Positions 48,401 to 55,802 of a stretch of 64,000 nucleotides of DNA are shown in pieces. This DNA comes from Diphasiastrum complanatum (Eukaryota; Streptophyta; Lycopodiopsida; Lycopodiales; Lycopodiaceae). The notes below the pieces were generated by a model. The model saw only the letters and a list, made by a program, of their open reading frames with translations. It was not told where the DNA came from and ran no database searches. Positions within the stretch are counted from its first letter, which is position 1. Each line of letters starts with the position of its first letter. Position numbers and translations under genes: made by a program. Location of the stretch: positions 32,505-96,504 of the forward strand of contig MU831929.1 in NCBI GenBank assembly GCA_029204225.1, written 5' to 3'.

Positions 48401-48674
48401 ATGAGTATTACTCTGATTGATTGATTGATTGTACTGAAGACTAACTTCATATCCTTCTCATTCGTTGTGCAGCTACGAAAATATTCTTATTCGAATGCTC
48501 GGGGTGATTGTGTTCGTTTCTGCTACCATGGGCGTTTTGCTGCTCATGGAAACCCTGAGTGCCTTTTTACATGCTCTTAGATTACACTGGGTGGAGTTTC
48601 AGAATAAATTTTATGAGGGCAGTGGTTATAAGTTTACCCCTTTTTCCTTGTCAGAACTTGAAGATAACAAATAA
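12369..48674 (+). CDS. VHA-a: V-type H+-ATPase V0 subunit a, 16 visible exons
   Basis: Subunit a is the large membrane subunit of the proton pump of vacuole, Golgi/TGN and other endomembranes. Its N-terminal half is a cytosolic stator arm and its C-terminal half forms the proton half-channels beside the c-ring. Joined exons give 753 residues plus stop, with no frame break. Arabidopsis VHA-a proteins are about 820 residues, so only the first ~60 residues are missing. Landmarks are [52 protein letters not shown]-like [49 protein letters not shown] (its arginine corresponds to the essential Arg735 of yeast Vph1) and [10 protein letters not shown]. All introns are GT-AG except one GC-AG. Exon integrity argues for an active gene. 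The isoform and taxon cannot be told from the sequence alone. Confidence 0.96.
12581..12688 (+). CDS. VHA-a: VHA-a visible exon 2 (coiled-coil arm)
   Basis: Thirty-six codons, [16 protein letters not shown]...LVLHK. This is the helical arm region typical of subunit a. Phase 0 at both ends. The 89-bp intron before it is the shortest in the gene. Confidence 0.93.
12689..15596 (+). other. VHA-a intron, 2.9 kb
   Basis: A GC-richer stretch at 13380-13930 contrasts with the AT-rich rest. Read on the minus strand it gives broken frames (for example [20 protein letters not shown] near 13330) and looks like an old transposon, but I cannot name it. Nothing else is recognised. Confidence 0.6.
15597..15707 (+). 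CDS. VHA-a: VHA-a visible exon 3 (variable linker)
   Basis: Thirty-seven codons beginning AGRLFDSS and ending DRPLLEEQ. It is acidic and polar, as in the poorly conserved loop of the N-terminal domain. It is placed by phase-0 splice sites and by its position between well-conserved exons. Confidence 0.88.
15851..16024 (+). CDS. VHA-a: VHA-a visible exon 4 ([12 protein letters not shown])
   Basis: Fifty-eight codons, [20 protein letters not shown]..., with the hallmark [16 protein letters not shown] and DPTTGEK at its end. The donor is GTTTGG, weaker than the others. Confidence 0.95.
16185..16322 (+). CDS. VHA-a: VHA-a visible exon 5 ([10 protein letters not shown])
   Basis: Forty-six codons, [19 protein letters not shown]..., then [15 protein letters not shown], the conserved distal lobe of the N-terminal domain. 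Phase 0 at both ends. Confidence 0.95.
16323..20199 (+). other. VHA-a intron, 3.9 kb
   Basis: About 130 bases at 16525-16655 are repeated imperfectly in direct orientation at 18900-19030; both contain CCTTATTAA, ATGTA and TCCATTTG words. No coding domain was recognised. Several frames of up to ~100 codons are present but show no motif and no splice context. Confidence 0.6.
20200..20307 (+). CDS. VHA-a: VHA-a visible exon 6 ([11 protein letters not shown])
   Basis: Thirty-six codons, [20 protein letters not shown]... to LGLWKLI. The LxxLxATLxAGxxHRN pattern is conserved in plant subunit a. Confidence 0.94.
20308..22876 (+). other. VHA-a intron, 2.6 kb
   Basis: AT-rich, with short open frames only (for example 67 codons on the minus strand at 21175-21378). 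I recognise no element or exon here. Confidence 0.6.
22877..22984 (+). CDS. VHA-a: VHA-a visible exon 7 (LNMLNVDV)
   Basis: Thirty-six codons, [20 protein letters not shown]..., then [15 protein letters not shown], the conserved (V/A)EAWCP segment. Phase 0. Confidence 0.95.
23120..23268 (+). CDS. VHA-a: VHA-a visible exon 8 (end of N-terminal domain)
   Basis: Forty-nine codons plus two bases. It contains [20 protein letters not shown] and FQEIVDAYG, the boundary between cytosolic and membrane domains. It ends in phase 2 at a GTGAGT donor. Confidence 0.95.
23269..24588 (+). other. VHA-a intron, first part
   Basis: There is an overlapping pair of open frames of ~100 codons on both strands at 23542-23857, without a recognisable domain. 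The rest is AT-rich and featureless. This intron is 6.65 kb in all and holds a MITE-like element and a copia element. Confidence 0.5.
24589..25944. mobile_element. MITE-like element with GGGAAACGCGTTTCCC words
   Basis: The left end begins CATAGTATTGGGGAAACG. The first 180 bases hold many GGGAAACG/CGTTTCCC words, one being the perfect palindrome GGGAAACGCGTTTCCC at about 24599-24614. The right end (25880-25944) repeats GGGAAACG several times and ends GGGGAAACAATAC, the inverse of the left end. The target duplication is not clear, perhaps because the last bases mutated. The interior has no frame but three ATGGTTCCG-like words (25109, 25486, 25652). Confidence 0.65.
26644..27084 (+). repeat. Copia 5' LTR
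   Basis: 441 bp, TGTTAG...CCTACA. Compared with the 3' LTR it carries ~36 extra bases near position 26655-26695 (around AGAAGCCATAGGTTACACTG). Confidence 0.95.
27400..28251 (+). pseudogene. Copia pol remnant: RT end and RNase H
   Basis: The frame picks up copia RT after its catalytic part ([20 protein letters not shown], then CKPVATPIE and AVGSLIYL). A one-base loss at about 27686 separates LTSH from [13 protein letters not shown]. The RNase H that follows is full length: [46 protein letters not shown] and [13 protein letters not shown], ending ADFLT at 28251. Gag, protease, integrase and the RT palm are missing. The sequence upstream (27098-27400) is leader joined directly to pol. Confidence 0.92.
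28295..28699 (+). repeat. Copia 3' LTR
   Basis: 405 bp, preceded by the polypurine tract. Apart from the indel it matches the 5' LTR at nearly all positions. Confidence 0.95.
28700..29920 (+). other. VHA-a intron, last part
   Basis: I recognise nothing here beyond the TSD at its left edge. The ~100-codon minus-strand frame at 28707-29009 has no family signature. Confidence 0.5.
29921..30074 (+). CDS. VHA-a: VHA-a visible exon 9 (first membrane helices)
   Basis: It completes a glycine codon, then reads [20 protein letters not shown] and [16 protein letters not shown], ending ERKLGSK. This is TM1, the invariant MFGDxGHG loop and the start of TM2. Confidence 0.97.
30578..30735 (+). CDS. VHA-a: VHA-a visible exon 10 (TM2 and luminal loop)
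   Basis: It begins [20 protein letters not shown] and contains [14 protein letters not shown]. It ends in a cysteine-bearing loop (CTNPSC) in phase 2. The acceptor is GCTGCAG. Confidence 0.96.
30736..32283 (+). other. VHA-a intron, 1.5 kb
   Basis: At 31275-31330 and 31465-31485 there are GTTTGAAACATGTTTCAAA and ATTTGAAATGCATTTCAA words in inverted relation. They may be the ends of a ~210-bp decayed MITE related to the word-array elements, but I see no TSD. Confidence 0.4.
32284..32493 (+). CDS. VHA-a: VHA-a visible exon 11 (TM3)
   Basis: Seventy codons' worth with split codons at both ends: [52 protein letters not shown] and [13 protein letters not shown]. The PFGxDPxWxGxRxELPxLNSLKMKxSILLG block is highly conserved. 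Confidence 0.97.
32494..37020 (+). other. VHA-a intron, first 4.5 kb
   Basis: Mostly AT-rich sequence without recognised elements. Broken frames at 33740-35900 look transposon-like but have no diagnostic motif. An array of related short words lies at 35943-36232 and is listed separately. Confidence 0.5.
35943..36232. repeat. Array of CGATCCTGAAAA and GGAACG words
   Basis: The first part repeats GCGATCCTGAAAA / CATCCTGAAAAC about ten times with variable spacing. The second part (36140-36232) has GGTTCC, GGAACGGTAC and GTACCTAGGAACG words in both orientations. The AAAACGCGATCC words resemble the ends of the MITE at 39.3 kb and the GGAACG words those at 37.0 kb. Confidence 0.55.
37021..37459. 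mobile_element. 439-bp MITE with 8-bp TSD, GGGAACGCGTTCCC words
   Basis: The target duplication ACTTGCAT is perfect (37013-37020 and 37460-37467). The left end begins CATAGTTACCA and the right end is the inverse of CATAGTTGCCAGGGAACG. Both ends are packed with GGGAACG/CGTTCCC words, including CGGGAACGCGTTCCC near 37160. The first 19 bases, end plus target copy, are duplicated (37021-37039, then 37040 on). The 8-bp TSD and subterminal words fit the hAT superfamily. No coding capacity. Confidence 0.92.
37886..38069 (+). CDS. VHA-a: VHA-a visible exon 12 (TM4-TM5)
   Basis: It completes a Trp codon, then [40 protein letters not shown] and [15 protein letters not shown]. [19 protein letters not shown] is a diagnostic block of the family. 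Confidence 0.97.
38282..38365 (+). CDS. VHA-a: VHA-a visible exon 13 (TM6)
   Basis: Twenty-eight codons, [20 protein letters not shown]..., ending RKQHFK. The donor is GC rather than GT (AAG then GCAAGT), the usual context of functional GC-AG introns. Confidence 0.95.
38366..39316 (+). other. Start of the 9.6-kb GC-AG intron of VHA-a
   Basis: No recognised element. Overlapping frames at 38835-39239 (both strands, up to 134 codons) show no motif. The intron continues to 47965 and holds the MITE and gypsy remnants listed below. Confidence 0.5.
39317..40006. mobile_element. 690-bp MITE with perfect 8-bp TSD
   Basis: The duplication GTCAGTAC stands at 39309-39316 and 40007-40014. The left end is CATAGTTGCACAGAATCGCG and the right end is the inverse of CATAGTTGCACTGCGTTTCA, followed by the same AATCGCGTTTCTG. 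AGAAACGCG/CGTTTCT words fill both ends. The interior has a 22-base A run (39386-39407) and a very GC-rich hairpin block (39558-39690). The 8-bp TSD places it with hAT-type non-autonomous elements. Confidence 0.95.
39558..39690. repeat. GC-rich tandem hairpins inside the MITE
   Basis: Two copies of a GGGGTCCGNGGGGCGGTAGCCCC unit are followed by GGGGGGCAACGCCCCCC and a third diverged GGGGTCCG unit. Each can fold on itself. The surrounding sequence is AT-rich, so the block stands out sharply. Confidence 0.85.
40007..40717 (+). other. Intron sequence between MITE and gypsy LTR
   Basis: Apart from the TSD at the left edge I see no element, exon or frame of note. Confidence 0.5.
40718..41200 (+). 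repeat. Probable gypsy 5' LTR with primer binding site
   Basis: The sequence from TGTTGGTCTGG (about 40718) to GATTCGAACA (41185) has LTR-like ends, a TATA-like TATGTATATAGAGG at about 40885 and higher GC than its surroundings. TGGTATTAGAGCC follows at 41188-41200, one base different from the initiator-Met primer site. No 3' partner was found, so the element it belonged to is broken; it may be the gypsy whose gag starts at 42490. Confidence 0.55.
41201..42489 (+). other. Leader-like region before the second gypsy gag
   Basis: Untranslated leader of the LTR element or an inserted piece. At 42020-42220 a GC-rich stretch with proline-rich broken frames ([20 protein letters not shown]) may be the end of another gag. 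Nothing can be assigned firmly. Confidence 0.4.
42490..43308 (+). pseudogene. Second gypsy gag with zinc knuckle, broken
   Basis: The frame opens [20 protein letters not shown], passes through a gag-like segment ([28 protein letters not shown]) and meets TGA at 42844-42846, apparently a mutated Trp codon because QDLRD follows. The middle is degraded. A CX2CX4HX4C zinc knuckle ([14 protein letters not shown]) lies at about 43211-43252, followed by a lysine-rich end. It is related to gypsy gag but distinct from the copy at 1.3 kb. Confidence 0.8.
43309..44235 (+). pseudogene. Second gypsy: protease and start of RT
   Basis: The protease is seen as ILFDD, then after a frameshift [12 protein letters not shown] and [12 protein letters not shown]. 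An acidic linker follows, ending at a stop at 43827. RT begins in another frame as [28 protein letters not shown], a stop, then [37 protein letters not shown] and VLLVSKK, where it breaks off. The RT palm is absent. Confidence 0.82.
44236..44945 (+). pseudogene. Second gypsy: integrase remnant
   Basis: Directly after the RT break comes the spacer before integrase and then its core in broken frames. [14 protein letters not shown] and [20 protein letters not shown] surround the first Asp region, [20 protein letters not shown] holds the second Asp, and [20 protein letters not shown] the catalytic Glu. The tail [20 protein letters not shown] is intact. At least one stop interrupts it. RT palm, thumb and RNase H have been deleted between 44235 and 44270. 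Confidence 0.85.
45125..45960 (+). pseudogene. Third gypsy fragment: RT to RNase H
   Basis: Plus-strand frames read [20 protein letters not shown] (RT palm), a damaged YxDD region (SFVDFP), [23 protein letters not shown], a trace of the connection domain ([12 protein letters not shown] near 45560) and LCTDH followed by SLQYLF of RNase H near 45870. Numerous stops show long decay. It differs from the neighbouring gypsy, which lacks these parts, so it is probably another element, although a rearranged remainder of the same one cannot be excluded. Confidence 0.7.
45961..47965 (+). other. End of the 9.6-kb VHA-a intron
   Basis: No coding domain recognised. A TATTTATACCCTACAGATTA word near 46390 resembles an LTR promoter and could belong to the nearby gypsy relic. 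The open frame that runs into the next exon from 47816 is intronic up to the acceptor. Confidence 0.5.
47966..48156 (+). CDS. VHA-a: VHA-a visible exon 14 (TM7, essential Arg)
   Basis: It reads [20 protein letters not shown], an acidic loop, then [20 protein letters not shown] and [12 protein letters not shown]. The arginine in YLRLWAL corresponds to the proton-path Arg735 of yeast Vph1. Two acceptors are possible: after TTCAAG (exon from 47960, adding VQ) or after GTGCAG (47966). The second gives the usual family spacing. Confidence 0.95.
48255..48314 (+). CDS. VHA-a: VHA-a visible exon 15 (SLAHAQLS)
   Basis: Sixty bases with split codons at each end: [20 protein letters not shown]. It completes the conserved [11 protein letters not shown] block. 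A serine codon is formed across the next junction where most plants have Gly. Confidence 0.95.
48473..48674 (+). CDS. VHA-a: VHA-a visible exon 16 (TM8 and C-terminus)
   Basis: It reads [40 protein letters not shown] and [15 protein letters not shown], then a short acidic tail SELEDNK and TAA at 48672-48674. ALRLHWVEF and GYKFxPF are the family C-terminal signature. Confidence 0.97.
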
Positions 48675-51600
48675 TAAATCACATAAGGCTAATATCCTTG
48701 TCTTCTTTTGTGTATGCATTACCTCTGTTTTGCCAACTGTCTCTCTATGGCTTATACGCTCAAGATAGCATTATGAGTAGTGATTGCTTTTTTGAAATAA
48801 GAAATCGTCACCAATAATTTCGTACATAATTGAAGAATAAGAAGAATTTAGCCAGATTCAAGTGTCTGATACATAACCATCACATGGCTACACTAGTTGC
48901 CAGCACCAGGATCTGCTCCTGCAGGCTACGTTTTTCAAGATCTTGAACCACCAAGTCATTGAGCATTTCAATCACAAATTGCATCCAGACAGCCAACGTA
49001 TAATGAATAATACTATGCAGCAGTAGGTCAGAATCTTATGTCACTGCAATGATTTAGAACCTTACTAGGAGGTAGAAAGAAACAAGCAGAGGCATATCAA
49101 CTTTTTAAGTACATAAGTTGAGCTGCTGCTGAACCAGGAATATGGTGTCTGTTGGCCTACTTTTGGTGATATAAAAGCTTCAAAATATTTGAAGAGTTTC
49201 TCTTGAATGATCAAAATAATGCTGGAAAATCCAGTTTTAGGAGAAGCTGGAAAAGAAATTAAATTTTTCATTTAGGAGGCTGTCCTTGTGTGATTGAAAT
49301 GCTTCCTCAGAAAGTGACTAGAACGGTTGGACCCTATTGTAGATTCTAGATTCCTGTATAGGTTCTTCTATATTGCCCAGCCCAGAAAAATCCTCATGTG
49401 CGGTCAAGCTTTAAGAGCCAAATTTTCCTCCAGATATGATAAGAACATTGTCCAATCTTGAGAATTTCGGTCTACTCCATGAGCGTAGTGGCTGCACACC
49501 TAAGTTTCCTGCTTTGAAGGTCATTAATGGCGTTCAAAAGTGTTGGCTTTCAAGAATGTTTCGCTCACAGTCAATAAATTTGAAAATTGACCTTTTTTAG
49601 TGTGTCCTCCTATATGATAGTAAGGTATCATCTATGGCAACTGCCCCATATTCTGGCAAAGAGATGTGATTTAATTTTTGAAGGGGAGCATCTGTTTTTG
49701 TTAGTGATCAACGAAATCTCTTAAATATGTTTAAGCCAAGAGCTTCTGCCTCCTGAGGTGGACCCTTGATGTTGAGAATGGTTAAGATCTATTTCAGGAC
49801 GTCACAACCTGTTTAATCTCCTGAAAGCACTGCCTGCATTAAGAACCTTTTGGTTATTATGAGTAACTGGTGCACTCTTCTAGGTGCTTCCAAGAGCTGA
49901 TTTTCAATTCTCTTCTCTCTTGCAGAAAAAAGTAAATAATCGACTCAATGCCCTTAAGGTTGGAAGAAGTGATTGTCCCAAGAGTATATTTGCTCATAAC
50001 TATCAAGACCATAGAACGGGCATCTCTATGGAGGATTCGTGAATTTACAACAGAGACATCAAAGACGAAAAAATTAGGAAAAGTAATTCGGGTATTATTA
50101 GGGAATCAAGTAAATACAGATTACAATCTTTTTATAGTAAATTAAGATAGGCGAAGGTAATCATCAACAATATCAATTCTTCACAAGGCTAATATGTGTC
50201 TCAAATTAGGCAATATTCTTGCACATTCTTATGCAAAATTTCTCTTGCATATTCTAGGTAGAAACTCCAAATTCTGAGCAGTAGGTATGTTGGTCCAGAT
50301 GCCTGGAAAAACCCAGTATCTATTGAGAACAAAGCTTTTCAAACCCGTTAAGTCTTTATTTATCAAGAGCATAAAAAGTGTAAACATGTTTCTTATGAGA
50401 GTTTGATTTACTAAGTAGTACCATCCAAGAATTGAATATTAAGTAGTTGCAAGAAATATTTTGAACACCATACTTCATCAAAACCAAGCAAGGGCAACTT
50501 CTATCGATTAGTGATGTAGAATAGCCTGAGAATTATTATGTTCTCATTTAACTTTATTTCATATTTCAGCTATCTCCTGAAAAGGTTGACAGTGTGGACT
50601 AAGCAGAAAGAAACTTTTCACATAGTTGGTGGCCATTTTACTATTGTACAAAGATGCACTGACAAGGGTATTTATGCTAGAAGGAAAGAATCATTATGAT
50701 ATTGATCCAACTAATTACATATTACATCATCAATAGGTGCTATATTGTGATTGATTAAGGAAATGCTGCATTCATGACCAGTAGATTGGAGCAGAGTATG
50801 CCGTTAGAGCATCAACACGAGGTGTTGCTAAGCAAGTTATTGGGATCAAATTTCAATCATAGTTTTCCCATTGACGGAGTGCCTAGTAAATTAACAAGTT
50901 CTTGCAATGGCAAAACAACTTTGTACTCTACTAATGGTGTATTGCGTTTGGTTATAAAAAAGCACGTGTGTTTATCAAAAGGAGGACTATACTCCTCACA
51001 TGTACTACTTGTTGCGTGCATCACTTGGAGGTAAAAGGTGCGACTCAATGTAAGTGCACATCTTTGGACATACGGAAGGCCTTGACCTACCTAAGTTTTT
51101 GCGTTTGTGCTTGATTGTGGTTTGCTTATGTGGACCTTTGGCATTATGTAATGGACTAGCACTTATAAGTAGTGTAAAAATGTAGTTATACTTGTAACTA
51201 AAAAACTGGAGGGGAAAAGAAAGCACCAACAATCTACGATAGGACTATATCAATATCAAAGGTCAACTTATTGTATACACAAAATCGTGGACATTGATGA
51301 TGATCATGTTTCTTGTAGAAGTCATAGTCCATTTTGTATACAAGAGAGTTGCTATTGAAACAAAAATAAAATGCATAGTATTTCAACAAGTGATTTTGTG
51401 TTATATATAACCTTTTTTAGAGGCAAAATCAGAGCTACTAAAATATTATAAAGCATTTGAAGTATATGATGTTGAAATCCATAGAGGAAGAAAATTGCTT
51501 TTATATAATCTTAAGAAATTACACGTTTCTTTTTCATGCTAAACAAACTTGAAATACAATAGTAACCCTAAATAATTGCTAGTTTTGTTATGATGTTCAA

Positions 51601-54152
51601 GAGGAAAAATAAACTCATTATGATGCCGTTTGTTTGATGCAAAATTTCAACAATAACATAGTTTACAATTTTTTATGCTCATGGATTATGCATACCTAAG
51701 CTAGTAGCTAGTCATGTGAATATTTGCAACTTTTTTCCTATTGGTGTTTAGTGTGCTAATTTTTCAAACTCAGTATGGGTTGTCTCAAGTTGTTGAATAT
51801 TACATGTGTATGTGGCTATAACTATAATATTGAACATTATACGGTGATGAACTTCTCTTTTTTTCTGTTGAGTGATTACAAAGAAGCCACTTAAGCCTCC
51901 TAGCTAATTAAATTGTTTTTTTTTGCCATTTCAGAAAATATGGAGCATCTCTAAGCATTTCCTTCAATGCATAGCACATATTGCACCATATTTTTACATA
52001 TTTTAAACCTAGACATGCAAATTGCATGCAATAAAGACAATCAACTACTTGTCTTTGGTATTATCCTACAATCTCAACTTTCCCCCATCATGTCTACAAG
52101 CTTTAGGTTGAACATTAATGTTATTCACTTATCTTCATGGGTGAAATAATTAGGATGTCACCATGTGCAAGGCCTTGGCATTTTGTGAGTAAAATTTTTA
52201 TGAGTTAATTTTGCCCATGACACAACAAAAAGGTAGCACATGGTGTGCTACCCTTTTTATGACACTACTTATATAAATTAAAAATTGTTGTTTGGTATTT
52301 AGTTGAAAATCCCACTACCCATCAAATTTTAAATAGGCCCATCATAAGACACTTTAAAGATAGTTAATAATTATTATAAAGCAAATGTGTCTGCCCTATA
52401 GGCTAGAAAGCAAATATGGGCTAAAAAGTGTGAAAATTGTGAAAGCCATCTATCTTGAGTTTTGGAGGTTCTATGTCAAATCCAGCCCTTGTACACTTGT
52501 AAATAAGCAAATTTAGATTTGGATTAGCTCGTGATAGTGTAGGTTGCTTACACTTGGCTTGATGATAGAGGGCTAGTGACATTGCACCTCATAATCTCAT
52601 TTGTCAATTTGACATGTAAGTGGTCCAATTATTGTACGAGGTGGTAGGAGGGTGGTCCAATCATTGATCTATGTTCCCACCTATGTTGGATCTAGAGCTA
52701 CTATGAGTGTGAGAGTGTTCGAGTCCACACTTAGTTTTTTGAAGAGAGATGTGTGAGAGAGCTTCCAACACTTAGAATATTTTTGACATTCGTCTTTATC
52801 GAAAATAAAAATCCTGCATTACATCCAACCCGTGTCTGAAGAAAATATGCTCCCACTCCCATCAAATCATAATGTAATGCCCGTCATCAAAACCATGCAT
52901 TGTTGGGAAATGTTGGTGCAATCTTCATTGTCGTAACAAGATATGAATGCAGTTTCTCAGCTTTGTGTCTAGGTCTTCATATAATGTAGTGCGTGCAATG
53001 CAACCTATTCTAAAAGTTGGACCTTCGTCATTCACATTGTGAATATATCTCATTCTCATAGAAACCTATTCACTCCCTTGAATAATAGATAGATTATTTT
53101 TTTTTTAAGCAAATATTCATGCTATACCTCACATTTCTACTCTCATAGATAGATTTTGAATGAGATCTGATATTTTCTATTCTTACCAAAGAAAATCTAT
53201 GATCCAATTATAATTCTCAAGACCTTATGAACAACAAAATAGAAAACACTCATCATATTCTCTCCACTCATTTTTCCACTCATCACTCAAAAGATCTCAC
53301 AAATACTCTCAATAAAAGATCCAAGATGGTCTTCAGCAACAGCAGATGTCTTCGACATAGATCCACAATCATCAATAGGTCTTTTTCTTTTCTTTTCTTT
53401 TTTTTCCTTCACTCACCTCTCCACTAGTAATGTTTTATCCATTCCAAATCTTCATATTTCCTCTCAATACCACCCTCATGACACTATTCAACAAAAATGC
53501 CCATCCAAGGCATTAGAACATTGCATCCCATCTTCAGATCAATGCATAGTGCAAGTAGACATGAAATGCAAGGTCTCAAATTTTTCATCAGATGGATGCA
53601 TACACCACTGTGTCTAATTGATGCAAGTGCAATGTATGTGGATATTTTCCAATCTTCATATAGAGTGTATCACCTTCCAAGATGTATATTATATCTTTCC
53701 AAATAAGATGAAATATTTTTCTCAAGATAGCCTCTCACACATTTGTGTCATAAAACTAAAGTTAGTTGGAAATTTGTGCATCTCGTCCATAAATACACAC
53801 TATATTTGAATTTGTATTGGATCCTACATTCAAGCTGTCATTGCATATTGTATATTCTAATAAAACAATATTTTCAAAAGTTGCTCATATATATTTCAAA
53901 CATGAAGTTCACATCGATATGTTATGTGTCTAGTTGATCAAGGTAACCACTTTGGATGATAGTCATTTTTCTAAATAATCTCATCGTCGCCATCGTTTAT
54001 ATGATTTTTTTTTTTCTTTTCTTTTCAATTTCGAATAGATATATTTTTCTAATAGTCTTTTTATATTGTTTCAAATTTAGGATTTTTTTTTTTTTGTTGT
54101 TGTATTTTTAAAAGGAAAAACTATCATATTATATACATTTTCATCATCATAA
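48675..54152 (+). other. VHA-a 3' flank and AT-rich intergenic region
   Basis: The first few hundred bases should hold the VHA-a 3' UTR; I cannot fix the polyadenylation site. After that no gene was recognised. A frame at 50774-51034 (LLSKLLGSNF, then CLSKGGLYSSH) faintly recalls the gypsy RNase H-integrase spacer but is too weak to call. AT content rises towards 53-54 kb, with poly-T runs. Confidence 0.5.
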
Positions 54153-55802
54153 TTATATCAATTTATTGGGATATTTCTTATGATAATTATCATGAAACAT
54201 CTCATATGTATGATGAGTTAATAACATATTATACCATTTATCACAAATTGTCTTGTAATATTTGAAACCATTGATTTTTTCGGACTTTCTTTGATACTCA
54301 CCATTTTTTTCATTGACTTTATTTTGAATATCTTTATCACTTTTGTAGTTATAATCACTTCTCCACCTCTTATCATGCTTTCTTAGTATTTCGTCAATTA
54401 GATGTTTTAATGCTCGTATGTAGTTAGATTTTTCTGAGTTCATAAATTTTTGATAGAGTATTATAATTATAAATGATAACATAATACTATATTGATATGG
54501 TAATACATCCAAAGATTCATTTACCATATATTTATTAAAAATATTTTCATTCAGTTCCTTTTTAGTAGATATATCATTGATCAATCTATCAATTATAGCA
54601 TTTTGATCCACAAGTGTAAACACTAATTTATCATCGATTGATATTTCAATATCTGTACCATATAATGAATTAACATAGTCATTATTCCAATGGCTAAACT
54701 CTTGAAGAACATTTTCATTTGTATTCTTGGTACAAATCTCATTATCGTATATTGAATTTATTTTTTTAGAATCTTCCATTTCTCTTTCATTCTGGTTTTT
54801 CACATTACTTTCTTCATATAGCTCATTATTAATCAGCTTCAAAGATGAGTGATCCAACCTGGATAATTCTAATTCTAACTCTTCATCATATTCATGAACA
54901 ACTTGTAACTCATCCATCTTAGATGATAAATCCTTTTGATCTTTCTTTGAATCAGATGGGTCATCATTTTTTTCCTTGGAAAGAATGGAAGTTATATTTT
55001 GACCTTGAAACCTTTCATCAATGTCACTCATATTGGAAGTAATGATTTCTTTTATGAATTCTTCTCTTCCAACCAAACCATCATCAATTTCTTGATCATT
55101 CTCTAATAATGGTAATATTTGACTTTCAGGTTGGGATATACATATGTCATTTGATATCATTTCTTCTTTCAAAAGACATTGACTTTGCAACAAGTTAGAA
55201 TCAACAAAATTTGATTGACCTTCTTGTCCTACTTCCTCAATAGCATATTTATCAATTATAGCATCATATATATTTTCCAATTTTTCATTATCATTATATA
55301 AAGACTCCATCAGTTCCGGGTAGACATCAATGGAATGCACCACATCTTGAGTATCTTCACAACAATTGTTTTCTTCAATCACAGTAGTAATTTCATTTGA
55401 TTGATCAATCTTATAGTCATATTCAACATTTTTACTACATCCTTCTTGCACCATAATATTTTCTTTGATTTTTAAAAGCTGATTTGTTTGAATAGGATCA
55501 TCAAAATAACAATATTCATTTTCTGTAAGAATTTTAGGAATAGATAATACTGTAGCATAGTAGGAAGGGATTTCTACATCAAATTCATCCAAGGATCTAT
55601 CTATCCAACTCTTCTTATCAAGTTCTTCTATTTCAGTCATCATCTTATCAGCATGTTCTATAGCAACTACCCTAGAGATAGCTTCCTCAAAAGTCTTAGG
55701 AACTTTTGAGAGAATACTATATGCCATGTCATCAAGCAAACCTGATATAAACCAAGATAAGAAAAACTCTTCTCCTGGTCTTTCACTTAATCTTTTAGCC
55801 AA
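54153..55802 (-). CDS. Large gag-like protein, C-terminal part, 549 codons open
   Basis: It starts within the gag domain (AKRLSERPGEEFFLSWFISGLL, then KVPKTFEEAISRVVAIEHAD), which resembles the end of Retrotrans_gag in plant gypsy elements. After about residue 75 the protein becomes long and acidic, rich in Glu, Asp, Asn and Ile, without a zinc knuckle, protease or pol motif. Near residue 430-450 is a hydrophobic stretch (SIMLSFIIIILYQKF), and the end is basic and aromatic. No stop interrupts 549 codons, unusual among the decayed repeats here. It could be the gag of a non-autonomous gag-only LTR element or a gag-derived host gene. It overlaps the upstream frame by 16 bases. The first codon given is not an ATG. 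Confidence 0.6.
   Translation of the reverse strand: MAKRLSERPGEEFFLSWFISGLLDDMAYSILSKVPKTFEEAISRVVAIEHADKMMTEIEELDKKSWIDRSLDEFDVEIPSYYATVLSIPKILTENEYCYFDDPIQTNQLLKIKENIMVQEGCSKNVEYDYKIDQSNEITTVIEENNCCEDTQDVVHSIDVYPELMESLYNDNEKLENIYDAIIDKYAIEEVGQEGQSNFVDSNLLQSQCLLKEEMISNDICISQPESQILPLLENDQEIDDGLVGREEFIKEIITSNMSDIDERFQGQNITSILSKEKNDDPSDSKKDQKDLSSKMDELQVVHEYDEELELELSRLDHSSLKLINNELYEESNVKNQNEREMEDSKKINSIYDNEICTKNTNENVLQEFSHWNNDYVNSLYGTDIEISIDDKLVFTLVDQNAIIDRLINDISTKKELNENIFNKYMVNESLDVLPYQYSIMLSFIIIILYQKFMNSEKSNYIRALKHLIDEILRKHDKRWRSDYNYKSDKDIQNKVNEKNGEYQRKSEKINGFKYYKTICDKWYNMLLTHHTYEMFHDNYHKKYPNKLI

Noticed and set aside
50774-51034. Gypsy RNase H-integrase spacer
   Set aside because: Only a faint resemblance and no neighbouring pol domain; kept as a remark in the intergenic entry.
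54153-55802. Contaminant or organellar gene
   Set aside because: The gag-like N-terminal domain and the plant repeat surroundings explain it better; composition matches the AT-rich flanks.
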